This document shows, in pieces, positions 1 through 9,197 of a stretch of 64,000 bases of DNA. The DNA is from Bradyrhizobium sp. 186. GTDB lineage: Bacteria; Pseudomonadota; Alphaproteobacteria; Rhizobiales; Xanthobacteraceae. The stretch is taken from assembly GCF_023101685.1 (NCBI RefSeq), contig NZ_CP082164.1:2170001-2234000 (forward strand), read 5' to 3'. Each line of letters starts with the position of its first letter. Within the stretch, counting starts at the first letter, position 1. Position numbers and translations under genes: made by a program. The notes beneath the pieces were generated by a model. It was not told the origin of the DNA and did no database searches. It saw only the letters and a list, made by a program, of their open reading frames with translations.

Positions 1-276
1 CGGCGCGGGCAGGAAATTCTGCGCGCGCCGCTCGACGATTCGTAGGCCCTGCTCGGCGAGCTTCAAGTCACGGATCACCTGCGGATTGAGCAGGCTGACA
101 GTGTAGGCCGCGACCGAATTGCGGAAACCCGGATGAAACTCTTCCGTCACCGCGGCCCCGCCGACCACCTTGCGGCGCTCGACGACGTGCACGCGCAGAC
201 CCGCCATCGCGAGATAGGCCGCGCAGGTGAGGCCATTGTGGCCAGCGCCAATGATGACGACGTCGGTTTCGGTCAT
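1..276 (-). CDS. NAD(P)/FAD-dependent oxidoreductase, phytoene-dehydrogenase-like (3' part beyond window)
   Basis: The reverse strand starts at ATG 274-276 and stays open to the window edge, giving the first 92 residues. The N-terminus is a classical Rossmann dinucleotide-binding fold: VVIIGAGHNGL at residues 6-16 (GxGxxG), followed by a strand ending VVERR, then VGGAAVTEE, the pattern of the phytoene desaturase / PYROXD2 amine-oxidoreductase family. The catalytic part lies outside the window, so the substrate cannot be told. It is divergent from the spermidine-synthase fusion gene at 494. The family is well supported by the N-terminal motif; the function is not known. Confidence 0.85.
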   Translation of the reverse strand, partial: MTETDVVIIGAGHNGLTCAAYLAMAGLRVHVVERRKVVGGAAVTEEFHPGFRNSVAAYTVSLLNPQVIRDLKLAEQGLRIVERRAQNFLPAP

Positions 277-300
277 GAAAGGTTCAAGCTGTTCCACGTT

Positions 301-378
301 CATTCCGGGATGGTCCGAAGGACCAGACCCGGAATCTCGAGATTCCGGGTTCGCCTCTTCGAGGCGCCCCGGAATGAC
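301..378. repeat. palindromic intergenic repeat, family B (GTCATTCCGGG type)
   Basis: The element begins ATTCCGGGATGG and ends CGCCCCGGAATGAC, with an internal inverted pair around CCCGGAATCTCGAGATTCCGGG. It sits in the divergent gap between the oxidoreductase and the fusion gene. A shorter relative is at 11184-11222. Probably a REP-like dispersed element; no coding role is seen. Confidence 0.6.
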
Positions 379-493
379 ACCTGTATATCAGGCATTCCTC
401 GCCACAACATCACGACAGCATTTATTGCCCGTTCAGGCGCCTTGTGCTCCATTGCGCGCGCCCGGCGCCCGCCGGGGTTAAGCCGGAGCTTCC

Positions 494-2773
494 ATGGATT
501 CGATCGTGCAACCCGCCGCCACGGAGCAGCCGTCCACGTCACGCAACCGGCTGCTGCTGACGGTCTATACGGCTGCGATTTTCGTCAGCGCGCTGCTGCT
601 GTTCTCTGTGCAGCCGCTGTTCACGAAAATGGTGCTGCCGCGGCTCGGCGGCTCGCCGGCGGTGTGGTCGGTGGCGATGGTGTTCTTCCAGTCGCTGCTG
701 CTCGCGGGCTATGCCTATGCGCATCTGCTGATGCAGATCAAAAATCGAGTCGTTCCCGTCGTGGTGCATCTGGTGCTGCTGATCGCCGCCTTCGCCACGC
801 TGCCGCTCGGCATCGCCGGGGCGTATGGCGAGCCGCCCGCTTCGGGCTATGCGTTCTGGCTGCTCGGCCTGTTCGTGGTCTCGATTGGCCTGCCGTTCTT
901 CGCGCTGGCTGCCAACAATCCGCTGCTGCAAGCCTGGTTCGTCCGCACCGGCCATCCGGCCGGGCACGATCCCTACTTCCTCTATGCCTCCTCCAACATC
1001 GGCAGTTTCCTTGCGCTTTTGTCCTACCCGTTCCTGCTGGAGCCGATGTTCACGCTACACACGCAGAACCGGTTCTGGACCGGCGGCTACGGCGTCTTGA
1101 TCCTCCTGATCGCCGCCTGCGGCGCGCTGCTGCTGCGCTCACCGGCGCAAGCCTCTGTCATCACCCAGGCAGATGATCCGAATGCGCCGGCGCCCGGCCT
1201 GGTGACACGGCTGCGCTGGATCTTCCTCGCCGCGGTTCCCTCGGGCCTTCTCATCGCCGTGACCGCGCACATCTCCACCGACGTGGCGGCGGCACCGCTT
1301 CTGTGGGTGTTGCCGCTGTCGCTGTATTTGTTGACCTGGGTGGTGGTGTTCCAGTCGCGGCCGCTGTTGCCGCACAAATGGATGCTGATGCTCCAGCCGG
1401 TCGCGATCGCGGGCGTCATCTTCCTGCTCGCCTTCGGCGGCGAGCAGAATTTGCTGCTGACGCTCGGCGGTCATCAATTGTGCTTCTTCGTCATCGCCAT
1501 GGCCTGCCATGGCGAACTGGCGCGGACGCGGCCGCCCGCAAAATATCTCACCGGCTTCTATGTCGCGCTGTCGTTCGGCGGCATGGTCGGCGGCCTGTTC
1601 GCAGGACTTGTTGCGCCGTTCACCTTCTCCTGGATCGCCGAATATCCGATACTGGTCGCGCTCGCCGCGCTGTGCCGGCCCTCGGTGAACGAGCGCTTCG
1701 CTGGTCTCGTCAAATGGTATTGGCTGGTGCTCGCCGCGCTGGCGGTGGCGCTGGTCGTGCCGTCATACACCACGGGCAGTCTCTCGACCTGGTTCGAGGA
1801 TCACCGCGTCTGGGTCGCCGGCGCCGTCGGCGTGCTTGCAGCGCTTCTGGCGCTCGCGCTCAATGCCGGCCGCTGGAAGATCTTTGCCACCGTCGCGCTC
1901 GCGCTGGCGTTGATCCGGATCTATCCGGCGGACGAGGGCCGCGTCATGACCGTGCGCAGCTTCTTCGGCGTGCACAAGATCGTGGTGACACCCGGTGGCT
2001 ATTTCCATGTGCTGATGCACGGCACCACGATTCACGGTGCCGAGCGCTTCCGCAACAATGACGGCACGCCGGTCCTCGGCCGGCCGGAGCCGATCACCTA
2101 CTACCACAAGGACGGCGGCATCGGTCAGGCCGTCACCGCGATCCGCGAGCGCAAGGGTGCGCCGCTGAAAGTCGCCGCGATCGGCGTCGGATCGGGCACG
2201 CTCGCCTGCGCCGCCGAGCCCGGCGAGAGCTGGAAGTTCTTCGAGATCGACCAGTCCATGGTCGACGCCGCGCGCGATCCCAAGAATTTCCGTTACATCT
2301 CGAGTTGCGCGCCCGACCTGAAGCCGGTGATCGGCGACGCGCGTCTCACCTTTGCGAAGGAACCGGACGGCGCCTACGATCTCATCATCGTCGACGCCTA
2401 TTCGTCGGATGCGATCCCGATCCATCTGGCGACCGAAGAGGCGATGAAGATCTACAAGGACAAGCTCGCCCCGCACGGCGCCGTCGTGATGCACGTCTCC
2501 AACCGGCATCTCGATCTCGAGCCCGTGGTGGTCGGCATTGCGGATGCCAACGATCTCAAGAGCTGGGTCTACAACGAGGATTCGGGCCGCGACGCCGATT
2601 ACATCTTCTCCACCGACGTCGTCATCTCCGCGCGTGACGCGGCCGACGTCGGCAAGCTCGCGTCCTCCAAGCAGTGGGAGGAGACCGAAGCCGACGACAC
2701 GGTGCGGGTCTGGACCGACGACTATTCCAACATCCTCGGCGCGCTCTACCGGCGTCTGAAGGACGGGGAGTAG
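494..2773 (+). CDS. Membrane protein fused to a spermidine synthase-like domain
   Basis: 759 residues. The first roughly 470 residues are strongly hydrophobic with many membrane spans, such as VYTAAIFVSALLLFSVQPLF near residue 25. The C-terminal ~250 residues form a spermidine-synthase/methyltransferase-like domain: glycine-rich IGVGSGTLAC with the acidic FEIDQSMVDAARD after it, then VDAYSSDAIPIH. This 'fused spermidine synthase' architecture is common in proteobacteria, but its substrate is unestablished. A true polyamine role is uncertain because it stands alone with no AdoMet decarboxylase nearby. The ATG at 494 gives a plausible short cytoplasmic head. The stop codon lies in a 15-bp tandem duplication (2771-2800). 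Confidence 0.85.
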   Translation: MDSIVQPAATEQPSTSRNRLLLTVYTAAIFVSALLLFSVQPLFTKMVLPRLGGSPAVWSVAMVFFQSLLLAGYAYAHLLMQIKNRVVPVVVHLVLLIAAFATLPLGIAGAYGEPPASGYAFWLLGLFVVSIGLPFFALAANNPLLQAWFVRTGHPAGHDPYFLYASSNIGSFLALLSYPFLLEPMFTLHTQNRFWTGGYGVLILLIAACGALLLRSPAQASVITQADDPNAPAPGLVTRLRWIFLAAVPSGLLIAVTAHISTDVAAAPLLWVLPLSLYLLTWVVVFQSRPLLPHKWMLMLQPVAIAGVIFLLAFGGEQNLLLTLGGHQLCFFVIAMACHGELARTRPPAKYLTGFYVALSFGGMVGGLFAGLVAPFTFSWIAEYPILVALAALCRPSVNERFAGLVKWYWLVLAALAVALVVPSYTTGSLSTWFEDHRVWVAGAVGVLAALLALALNAGRWKIFATVALALALIRIYPADEGRVMTVRSFFGVHKIVVTPGGYFHVLMHGTTIHGAERFRNNDGTPVLGRPEPITYYHKDGGIGQAVTAIRERKGAPLKVAAIGVGSGTLACAAEPGESWKFFEIDQSMVDAARDPKNFRYISSCAPDLKPVIGDARLTFAKEPDGAYDLIIVDAYSSDAIPIHLATEEAMKIYKDKLAPHGAVVMHVSNRHLDLEPVVVGIADANDLKSWVYNEDSGRDADYIFSTDVVISARDAADVGKLASSKQWEETEADDTVRVWTDDYSNILGALYRRLKDGE

Positions 2774-2800
2774 GACTCAAGTTCGTAGGACTCAAGTTCG
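2771..2800. repeat. Two-copy 15-bp tandem repeat over the stop codon
   Basis: The unit TAGGACTCAAGTTCG occurs twice back to back. The first copy supplies the TAG stop of the spermidine-synthase fusion gene, and the family C palindromic element follows immediately. Confidence 0.8.
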
Positions 2801-2890
2801 TAGCCCGGATGGAGCGCAGCGTAATCCGGGATCACTTGCGCGCTGGGCGACGCCGGTCCCGGATTGCGCTTCGCTCCATCCAGGCTACGG
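2800..2890. repeat. palindromic repeat, family C (GTAGCCCGGATGG type)
   Basis: It starts GTAGCCCGGATGGAGCGCAG and ends in the inverse form (CGCTTCGCTCCATCC...GGCTAC), with inner arms AATCCGGG / CCCGGATT. A second copy with the same ends is at 63775-63886. It lies between the convergent fusion gene and glycerophosphodiesterase, where it could also act as a bidirectional transcription stop (inference). Confidence 0.8.
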
Positions 2891-2911
2891 GAAAGCGCCC
2901 GTGGATGGCCT

Positions 2912-3951
2912 CTACGGCTCGACCGGCGTCCCCGCGGGCAACGCAATCCCCTTCTCGCCGGCGACCTGCCGCAACAGGTCCGGGAGGTCGGAGATGATGC
3001 CGTCGACGCCGGTCTCGATCATGCGCGCCATGTCCTCGGGCTTGTGACCGTCCACACCACGACGCGCAGTCCGAGCGCATGGGCCTCCGAGACGAGCGCA
3101 GCGGTCACATCGCCGAAATAGGGCGACCAGATCGCGCCGCCCGCGGCCTTGATCGTCTGCGGCAGCGAGCCGCCGTGATCGGCGGGGCTGAAGCCCGCGG
3201 TCCAGTTGCTGGCCTTGTCGAGCACGACGGTCGGCGCCGAACCGCGCTGGAGCGTCAGGTACACGGTCGGAATCTTCGGTGCCTGCTGCTGCACGAGCAG
3301 CAGGGTCCGCCAGTCGAACGACTGGATCATGACGCGGCCGGAAACTCCCTCGGCCTCGATCACCCCGAGCAGCTTCGTGACGAAGGTCTGCGGGTCGAGG
3401 GTCTCATCCGGGTGGTTCGGATCGATCTTGGTCTCGATGTTGAAACGCATGCGGCTGTTGCCGGACTTGCGCACCAGTGCGAACACCTCGCGCAAGGTGG
3501 GAATGCGTGTCCCCGGCACGGCGCGCTGATCAGGGAATTGTTTTGTATAGGCGCTGTCCGGCCGGATCTGGCCGACATCGTATGTCCTGACCTCGGCGAA
3601 CGGCAATTTCACGAAGGGTGTGCCGGGCGGAGCGACGTAGGCGCCGGTCGCATCCCGTGCGAGATCGGGATTGAGCCCGCGCTCATGCGACACGACGACC
3701 TCGCCATCGGCGGTCACGCCGACGTCGAGCTCCAGCGTGTCAACGCCCATTGACAGCGCATTCGCGAACGCCGGCAGCGTGTTCTCTGGCAACAGCGCCC
3801 GCCCGCCGCGATGCGCCTCGAGATCGAAAGTCGAATCAATAGCCATCGCTCGTCCGGCAATGAGAACCGAGATCACAGTCAAAATTGTCGCAGCACGTGA
3901 TGGCATGGCGGCTCGGAGGGCAAGCGAAAAAGGGCGGCATTTTGAACGCAT
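2912..3951 (-). pseudogene. Glycerophosphodiester phosphodiesterase, C-terminal frameshift
   Basis: Family features are clear: an N-terminal signal peptide (the better start is ATG 3904-3906, giving MPSRAATILTV...), LEAHRGGRALLPENTLPAF (the GDPD HRG and ENT motif), TLELDVGVTADGEVVVSHE (ExD and the H), then FNIETKID. The open frame ends early at 3019 after VVVWTV. Dropping into the next frame at about 3044-3048 continues the family's usual ending (kPEDMARMIETGVDGIISD) and stops at TAG 2912-2914. One A appears missing in the coding sense, where GTCACAAGCCC stands for an expected GTCAACAAGCCC. The lost tail includes the conserved final GxDGIISD strand of the TIM barrel, so the unshifted product is probably inactive. 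The predicted role is periplasmic hydrolysis of glycerophosphodiesters. A sequencing error is possible. Confidence 0.8.
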
Positions 3952-4067
3952 TTTGGCACGTCCGACCCATTCTACAGGCTTTCGCGGCTGTTGAAACCTT
4001 GGGCGGCGGCTTGGGTTGCGCTCGCGCGGCGGTTATGTACTCATAGCCGCCGCCCTGGAATCCGACC

Positions 4068-5027
4068 GTGCAACAGAAACGCGATCACCGCATCATCCGC
4101 AGCCGGCATTTTCACCGGATGCAACGGCGGCATTTCATCATCTTTGACGTGCTGCCCTTCGCCGGCACATTGATGGCACTAGGCCTGTTGTTCTACCGCC
4201 CGATCGGTGTGACGGAACTCGGCCTGTTGTTCGGCTTCTGGCTGATCACCGGCCTCGGCCTCACCGTCGGCTATCACCGCCTGTTCACTCACCGCGCATT
4301 TGCGACGTCCACTGCGATGAGCGCGATCCTGATCATCATGGGATCGATGGCCGGACGCGGTCCGATGCTGTCCTGGGCGGCGATGCACCGGCGCCACCAC
4401 GAACTGTCCGATCACGACGGCGATCTGCATTCGCCGCGGCTGCATGGCGACGGCCTGCTCGGCCGTCTGCGCGGTTTCCTGCATGCGCACCTGACCTGGA
4501 TGATCGAGCATGATTATCCCAATGTCGCACACTACGTGCGCGATCTGATGGCGAGCCGGACTTTGGTCGCGGTCAACAGCTACTACTACAGCTGGGTCGC
4601 GCTCGGCCTGTTGTTGCCGGCCGCGATCGGAGGCCTTGCCACCATGAGCCTGTGGGGCGCGCTGAGCGGCTTGCTCTGGGGCGGCATCGTCCGCATGTTC
4701 GTGGTCGAGCAGACCATGTCCGCCATCAACTCCATCATGCACACATTTGGCGCGCAGCCTTTCGTGACCCGCGACGACAACAGCCGCAATCTCGGCGTGA
4801 TGGCCTGGCTCGCCTGGGGCGAGGGCTGGCACAACAACCACCACGCCTTCCCATATTCCGCGGCCTTCGGGCTGCGCTGGTTCGAGTTCGATCCCGGCTT
4901 CATCTTCATCCGCACGCTGGAGGCGCTCGGACTGGCCTGGGACGTCAAGGTGCCCAGCGAAGAGAAGATCGCCCGGCGCATGCTGCGGCAGCCGGGCGAT
5001 GCCATGTCCGACCTGGAAACGGGCTGA
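4068..5027 (+). CDS. Acyl-CoA / fatty acid desaturase, first gene of the acyltransferase operon
   Basis: 319 residues from GTG 4068 (a weak start; ATG 4119 is an alternative). It has the three histidine boxes of membrane di-iron desaturases of the stearoyl-CoA delta-9 type: HRLFTH at about 70-75, HRRHH at 107-111 and HNNHH in the C-terminal third (GEGWHNNHHAFP). Hydrophobic spans sit before and between the boxes. It would introduce a cis double bond into a fatty acyl chain at the inner membrane. The MBOAT gene follows 46 bp downstream on the same strand, so it may supply or modify the acyl chain used by that system. That functional link is an inference from gene order. Confidence 0.88.
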   Translation: MQQKRDHRIIRSRHFHRMQRRHFIIFDVLPFAGTLMALGLLFYRPIGVTELGLLFGFWLITGLGLTVGYHRLFTHRAFATSTAMSAILIIMGSMAGRGPMLSWAAMHRRHHELSDHDGDLHSPRLHGDGLLGRLRGFLHAHLTWMIEHDYPNVAHYVRDLMASRTLVAVNSYYYSWVALGLLLPAAIGGLATMSLWGALSGLLWGGIVRMFVVEQTMSAINSIMHTFGAQPFVTRDDNSRNLGVMAWLAWGEGWHNNHHAFPYSAAFGLRWFEFDPGFIFIRTLEALGLAWDVKVPSEEKIARRMLRQPGDAMSDLETG

Positions 5028-5073
5028 GCGTTATCGACCGGCGCAAGGCCGGTGATGACGCGGCTTTGATCCG

Positions 5074-6456
5074 ATGCTGTTCAACGATTACCCCTTTCTC
5101 CTGGTTTTCCTGCCGGCGGCGCTGCTGATCTACCGCCTCGCCGATCCCTATCCGGGCTTGCGCATCGGCGTACAGGTCGCGCTGTCGCTTGCCTTCTACG
5201 CCTGGGGCAGCCCGTCCTTCATCCCGCTCCTGGTCGCTTCGATCGCGATCAACTGGCTCGCCTCGGTCGTCTATGGCCGCATGAAATGGTCCGGTGTGAT
5301 CACGCTGGTAATCGTGCTCGATCTCGCCGTGCTGGCGCTGTTCAAATACGCCAACTTCGGGCTCGCCAATCTCGGGCTTGTGTTCGGCACGAAGCTGCCG
5401 ACGCTCGACATCGGGCTGCCGCTCGGCATCTCTTTCTTCACCTTCCATCACGTCATGTATCTGGTCGATCTGAAGCGCGGCAAGGCGCCGCTCTATGCGC
5501 TCGACCGCTACGCGCTCTACATCGCCTTCTTCCCGCAGGCGATCGCGGGGCCCTTGGCGCGCTGGTCGGAGGTGATGCAACAGTTCGGCCGACAGGTCTA
5601 TGTGCCGGGCTGGCAGCGCCAGTTCTGCATCGCGACTTGCTTCATCGCGCTCGGCCTGTTCGAGAAGGTCGTGATCGCCGACAGCATCGCGCATCTGCTC
5701 GATCCCATCTATGCGCAGGCGGCGAGTGGACCGCTCGCGCGTGGAGACGCGTGGCTCGCCTTCTGCTTCTCCTTCCAGATCCTGTTCGATTTCTCCGGCT
5801 ATTCCGACATCGCGATCGGCCTCGGCCTGCTGTTCGGCGTGCAACTGCCCTATAATTTCAATGCGCCGCTGCGCTCGACCAATATCCAGGATTTCTGGCA
5901 GCGTTGGCACATCACTTTGATGCTGTTCCTGCGCGACTACGTGTTCTACCCGCTGGTCAATTTGCGCCTGCTGCCGCGGCGCTGGCTGCCGGTCCAGTTC
6001 TTCGGTGCGATGATGATCACGATGGCGCTGTGCGGCCTGTGGCACGGTGCAAGCTGGGCCTTTGTGCTGTGGGGCATGCTGCACGGCCTCGCATTGGTAG
6101 CCTGCGCGCTGTGGCGCCGCTACGGCCCGGATTTCCCGTCCTGGCTCGGCTGGGCACTCACCGTGCTGTTCGTGCTCGCAACCGGCGTGATCTTCCGCGC
6201 CGGATCGGTCGAGGCGGCTTGGTACGTCTTTTCCGGGCTCGTTTCGCCGCTGCCGCTCGATCGCGGACAACATCTGTGGCCGCTGATCGCGGCGCCGCTG
6301 TTCGCCTTCCTGTTGCCGGCGAGCCAGGACATCGTCGCCGTATTCACCCGCCGCCCGAATCCAGTGCTCGCGGGTGTGCTCGGCGTCGGACTGTTCGCAT
6401 TGCTGCTCCATATGGGTGGTCGGGATCTCCATGAGTTCGTCTATTTCAAGTTCTGA
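5074..6456 (+). CDS. MBOAT family O-acyltransferase (AlgI/DltB-like)
   Basis: 460 residues and polytopic, opening with the MLFNDYPFLLVFLP head typical of AlgI/PatA/DltB proteins. Family marks: LPLGISFFTFHHVMYLVD at about 115-132, FFPQAIAGPLAR at about 152-163, FSGYSDIAIGLG at 240-251, FWQRWHITL at 274-282, and GLWHGASWAFVLWGMLHG with the invariant catalytic His at 324. Known relatives move acyl groups across the inner membrane onto extracytoplasmic hydroxyls (alginate O-acetylation, D-alanylation of teichoic acid). It overlaps the next gene by 26 bp, indicating translational coupling. A ligase and carrier protein encoded tail-to-tail just downstream suggest that acyl-ACP is the donor (inference). 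Confidence 0.92.
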   Translation: MLFNDYPFLLVFLPAALLIYRLADPYPGLRIGVQVALSLAFYAWGSPSFIPLLVASIAINWLASVVYGRMKWSGVITLVIVLDLAVLALFKYANFGLANLGLVFGTKLPTLDIGLPLGISFFTFHHVMYLVDLKRGKAPLYALDRYALYIAFFPQAIAGPLARWSEVMQQFGRQVYVPGWQRQFCIATCFIALGLFEKVVIADSIAHLLDPIYAQAASGPLARGDAWLAFCFSFQILFDFSGYSDIAIGLGLLFGVQLPYNFNAPLRSTNIQDFWQRWHITLMLFLRDYVFYPLVNLRLLPRRWLPVQFFGAMMITMALCGLWHGASWAFVLWGMLHGLALVACALWRRYGPDFPSWLGWALTVLFVLATGVIFRAGSVEAAWYVFSGLVSPLPLDRGQHLWPLIAAPLFAFLLPASQDIVAVFTRRPNPVLAGVLGVGLFALLLHMGGRDLHEFVYFKF

Positions 6457-7444
6457 TACTGATCCCGGTTGGGGCCGGAGCCTGCTGGTGTGCCTGGGCA
6501 CGCTGATCGGCGCTGCAATGCTGGTGCTCGCGCTGATGGTGCTGGTCGATCCCTATGACAGCGGCAAGCTCGGACTGCTCGGCATCGACGGCGTCGATAA
6601 TCGCCTCACGCAGATCACGGCCGCGAGCCGCGCGAGAGACCTGAATTTCAACGCCGCCATCGTCGGCAACTCGACCGCGCAGATGATCGAGCCGACCGCG
6701 CTGTCGCAGGCGACGGGCCTGCACTTCGTGCAGCTTTACATGACCGGCGCAATTCCGCGTGAACAGCTCGCGGTGCTCGACTTCTTCCTGCGGAATCACA
6801 AGCAAGTGGGCGCGCTGGTGATCGCGGCCGATCCGGGCTGGTGCGTGCATGCGCGGCCGAAGGAGGAGGGCGGCGTCCCATTTTCCTATTGGCTCTATGA
6901 CGAGAGCGTCGTCACCTACGCGGTGCGGCTGATCTCCTGGCAGGCGATCGAGCAGGCCTTTCAGCGGCTGAGCATCGGGCTTGGCCGCCGGCAGCGGATG
7001 AATCCGGACGGCTTCGTCAGCTATGAGGACATCTGGCCGCCCGGCCAATTCAAAGAGGTCGGCTGGCCCAGGGATCCCGTGCCGACAACGTCCACCGAGA
7101 TGCGGGCGGCATTTCCCGAGATCGTCGCGCTGACGGATATCGTCAGGAAGTTGCCGGCCGATGTGCCGGTCGTCATCATCGTGCCGCCGACCTTTGCAGC
7201 CACGGTGCCAAAACCCGGCACGGAAACGGCGCTGGAGCGCAGCGCCTGCGATGCTGCGCTGAAGGCGGTCGTGGCCGGACGGCCGCGCAGCAACTTTGTC
7301 AACTATCGCGTCGACAACGCGCTGACCCGCGATCGCGACAATTTCGCCGATTTCATCCACTACCGCTCGAGACTCGCGGGCCTGATCGAGCAGGGGATTA
7401 TCGCGAGTCTGCGCGACGGAGCGAAGGCGCGGATCGATTTCTGA
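6431..7444 (+). CDS. Membrane-anchored SGNH-like protein (DltD/AlgX-like partner of the MBOAT enzyme)
   Basis: 337 residues from ATG 6431, inside the end of the MBOAT gene. One N-terminal membrane segment (residues ~17-39) is followed by an extracytoplasmic domain. The start of that domain carries VGNSTAQ with Ser81 in the place of the SGNH block I nucleophile. Near the C-terminus, DFIHY (Asp307, His310) matches the DxxH block V. Overall similarity to a named family is low, so the SGNH call rests on these two motifs, the size and the pairing with an MBOAT enzyme. In alginate and dlt systems such a partner (AlgJ/X, DltD) completes acyl transfer outside the membrane. By analogy it would hand the acyl group to, or take it from, a periplasmic acceptor. 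Confidence 0.7.
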   Translation: MSSSISSSDTDPGWGRSLLVCLGTLIGAAMLVLALMVLVDPYDSGKLGLLGIDGVDNRLTQITAASRARDLNFNAAIVGNSTAQMIEPTALSQATGLHFVQLYMTGAIPREQLAVLDFFLRNHKQVGALVIAADPGWCVHARPKEEGGVPFSYWLYDESVVTYAVRLISWQAIEQAFQRLSIGLGRRQRMNPDGFVSYEDIWPPGQFKEVGWPRDPVPTTSTEMRAAFPEIVALTDIVRKLPADVPVVIIVPPTFAATVPKPGTETALERSACDAALKAVVAGRPRSNFVNYRVDNALTRDRDNFADFIHYRSRLAGLIEQGIIASLRDGAKARIDF

Positions 7445-7470
7445 GCCGCGTCCGGCTCAAGCTATCCGGC

Positions 7471-9171
7471 TCAAGCTATCTCTTGGAAACTGCCGTCGAG
7501 CCAGAGCCTGCGCGCCAGCTTGCGCTGAATCTTGCCGCTCGTGGTCTTTGGCAGGCTGCCTGGACGGATCAGCGCGATGTGGCGTGCGGAGAGCTCGTGG
7601 CTGTCGGCTACGGCCTCGCGGATCTGCCCCTTGATCTCCGCGGTGTCGATCGTGCTCCTCGCGGTGCGCTCGACCTCCTGGACGATCACGAGCGTCTCTT
7701 CGCCGCTCTCATCAGGCACCGAGAACGCCGCGCCGCAGTTTTCGCGCAAGCCTTCGTCGAGCGACTGCACCGTGCACTCGATGTCCTGCGGATAATGGTT
7801 GATGCCGCGGATGATGATGAGGTCCTTGATCCGCCCGGTGACGAACAGCTCGCCGTTTTCGTCAAGGAAGCCGAGATCGCCGGTGCGCAGCCACGGGCCA
7901 TCCTCGCCGGCGATCTCGACGTTCAGCCCCTCGCGCGTTGCCTCCTCATTGCGCCAATAGGCACGAGCGACATTTGCGCCGCCGACCCAGATCTCGCCCA
8001 CGCGGTCGGTGGGTAGCCGCGCGCAATTCTCCGGCTCGACGATCGCAATTCGCTCGCCGGCAAGCGCGCGGCCGCAGCCGACCGCGATCTGCGTATCGTC
8101 GGCGTCGGGGGCCGCTTCGGCTGTATGAGCCTGAAGCCCCGCGCGGCTGACGCTGCGCGTGACGTAACCGCCGCCGCGCCCTCCGCCGGAAATCAGCAGC
8201 GTCGCTTCCGCCATGCCATAAGCCGGATACATCGCGCGTGGATTGAAACCGTGCGGCGCAAATGTCTCGATGAACTGCGCGATGGTGTCGGCACGCACCG
8301 GCTCCGCGCCGTTGAGCGCGATTTTGAGCGAGGACAGATCGACGCCGTCCATCTGATCGGCGCGATAGCGGCTGACGCAGAGGTCGAAGCCGAAATTCGG
8401 GCTGCACGCCACTTCCGCGCGATAATGCGAGATCGCGCGCAGCCAGCCGAGCGGCCGCTGCATGAACGCGTTCGGTGCCATCAGCACGCAGGTCGCACCC
8501 ACATAGAGTGCTTGCAGCGCGTTCAGGATCAGCCCCATGTCGTGATAGAGCGGCACCCAATTGACGTAGGTCGATTGCCTGGTGTTGCCGAGCGCGAGCC
8601 GGATCATCTTGAGATTGGCGAGCAAATTGGCATGGCTCACCATCACGCCCTTGGGTTCGGATGTGGAGCCGGAGGTGTATTGCAGGAAGGCGATGTCGCC
8701 CGATGCCGGCTCGGGAAGTTCGATTGTCTCACCGTCGGCCGCGGTGAGGTCGACTTCGATCCAGCGGATGTTCTCCTGCTCAAAGCGCGCCTGCAAATCG
8801 CCGCGCAAAGCCAGCGCGGAGGTGGTCAGCGCCACCGCCGGTGCGCAATTGGCGAGGATCGCGGCGCTGGCATCGCGGGCGCTGTTTCGCCGCGGCATCA
8901 TCATCGGTACGGCAATGACGCCGGCCATCAGGCAGCCGAAGAACGCGACCATGAACTCGATGCCGGGCGGGAATACCAGGACCGCGCGGTCACCGGGCCG
9001 GGCGGCCGCGGTCAGGCGCGTGGCGAGCGCGCGCGCGGCGTCGTGCAACTGGCGGAAGGTGAGGGCTGCTTCCTCCGTCCCGCGATCGGAGACGAAGACG
9101 TAGGCGCGATCCTCGCTCTGGTCCGCCGCACGCCGGGCCAGGAGTGCCACGAGCGAGCGGAAGGTTTCCAT
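7471..9171 (-). CDS. Fatty-acyl-AMP ligase (FAAL-type, AMP-binding)
   Basis: 566 residues. Adenylate-forming enzyme motifs: LQYTSGSTSEPKGV at 163-176 (P-loop), WVPLYHDMGLI at 205-215, CSPNFGFDLC at 256-265, a YGMAEATLLISG motif, GEIWVGGANVARAYW, WLRTGDLGFL and GRIKDLIIIRGINHYPQDIE, with a PKTTSGKIQR end. The HDMGLI and PNFxxDLC signatures and the length are those of FAAL enzymes. These make fatty-acyl-adenylates and load them onto a carrier protein instead of CoA. The ACP gene is 26 bp upstream on the same strand and is the obvious partner. It is convergent with the MBOAT operon (26 bp between stops). No polyketide or peptide synthase accompanies it, unlike most FAAL loci. Confidence 0.9.
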   Translation of the reverse strand: METFRSLVALLARRAADQSEDRAYVFVSDRGTEEAALTFRQLHDAARALATRLTAAARPGDRAVLVFPPGIEFMVAFFGCLMAGVIAVPMMMPRRNSARDASAAILANCAPAVALTTSALALRGDLQARFEQENIRWIEVDLTAADGETIELPEPASGDIAFLQYTSGSTSEPKGVMVSHANLLANLKMIRLALGNTRQSTYVNWVPLYHDMGLILNALQALYVGATCVLMAPNAFMQRPLGWLRAISHYRAEVACSPNFGFDLCVSRYRADQMDGVDLSSLKIALNGAEPVRADTIAQFIETFAPHGFNPRAMYPAYGMAEATLLISGGGRGGGYVTRSVSRAGLQAHTAEAAPDADDTQIAVGCGRALAGERIAIVEPENCARLPTDRVGEIWVGGANVARAYWRNEEATREGLNVEIAGEDGPWLRTGDLGFLDENGELFVTGRIKDLIIIRGINHYPQDIECTVQSLDEGLRENCGAAFSVPDESGEETLVIVQEVERTARSTIDTAEIKGQIREAVADSHELSARHIALIRPGSLPKTTSGKIQRKLARRLWLDGSFQEIA

Positions 9172-9197
9172 TTTGGTTGCGCCGGCTTCAGCCGCCC

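Noticed and set aside
133..1176. 347-residue forward frame over the oxidoreductase start and the fusion gene
   Set aside because: Crosses a repeat and is antisense or out of frame to two genes with clear motifs.
4945..6501. 518-residue reverse open frame opposite the MBOAT gene
   Set aside because: Composition is dominated by E, R, H, D and Q with no motif, as expected for the antisense of a GC-rich membrane protein gene. The forward frame has clear MBOAT motifs.
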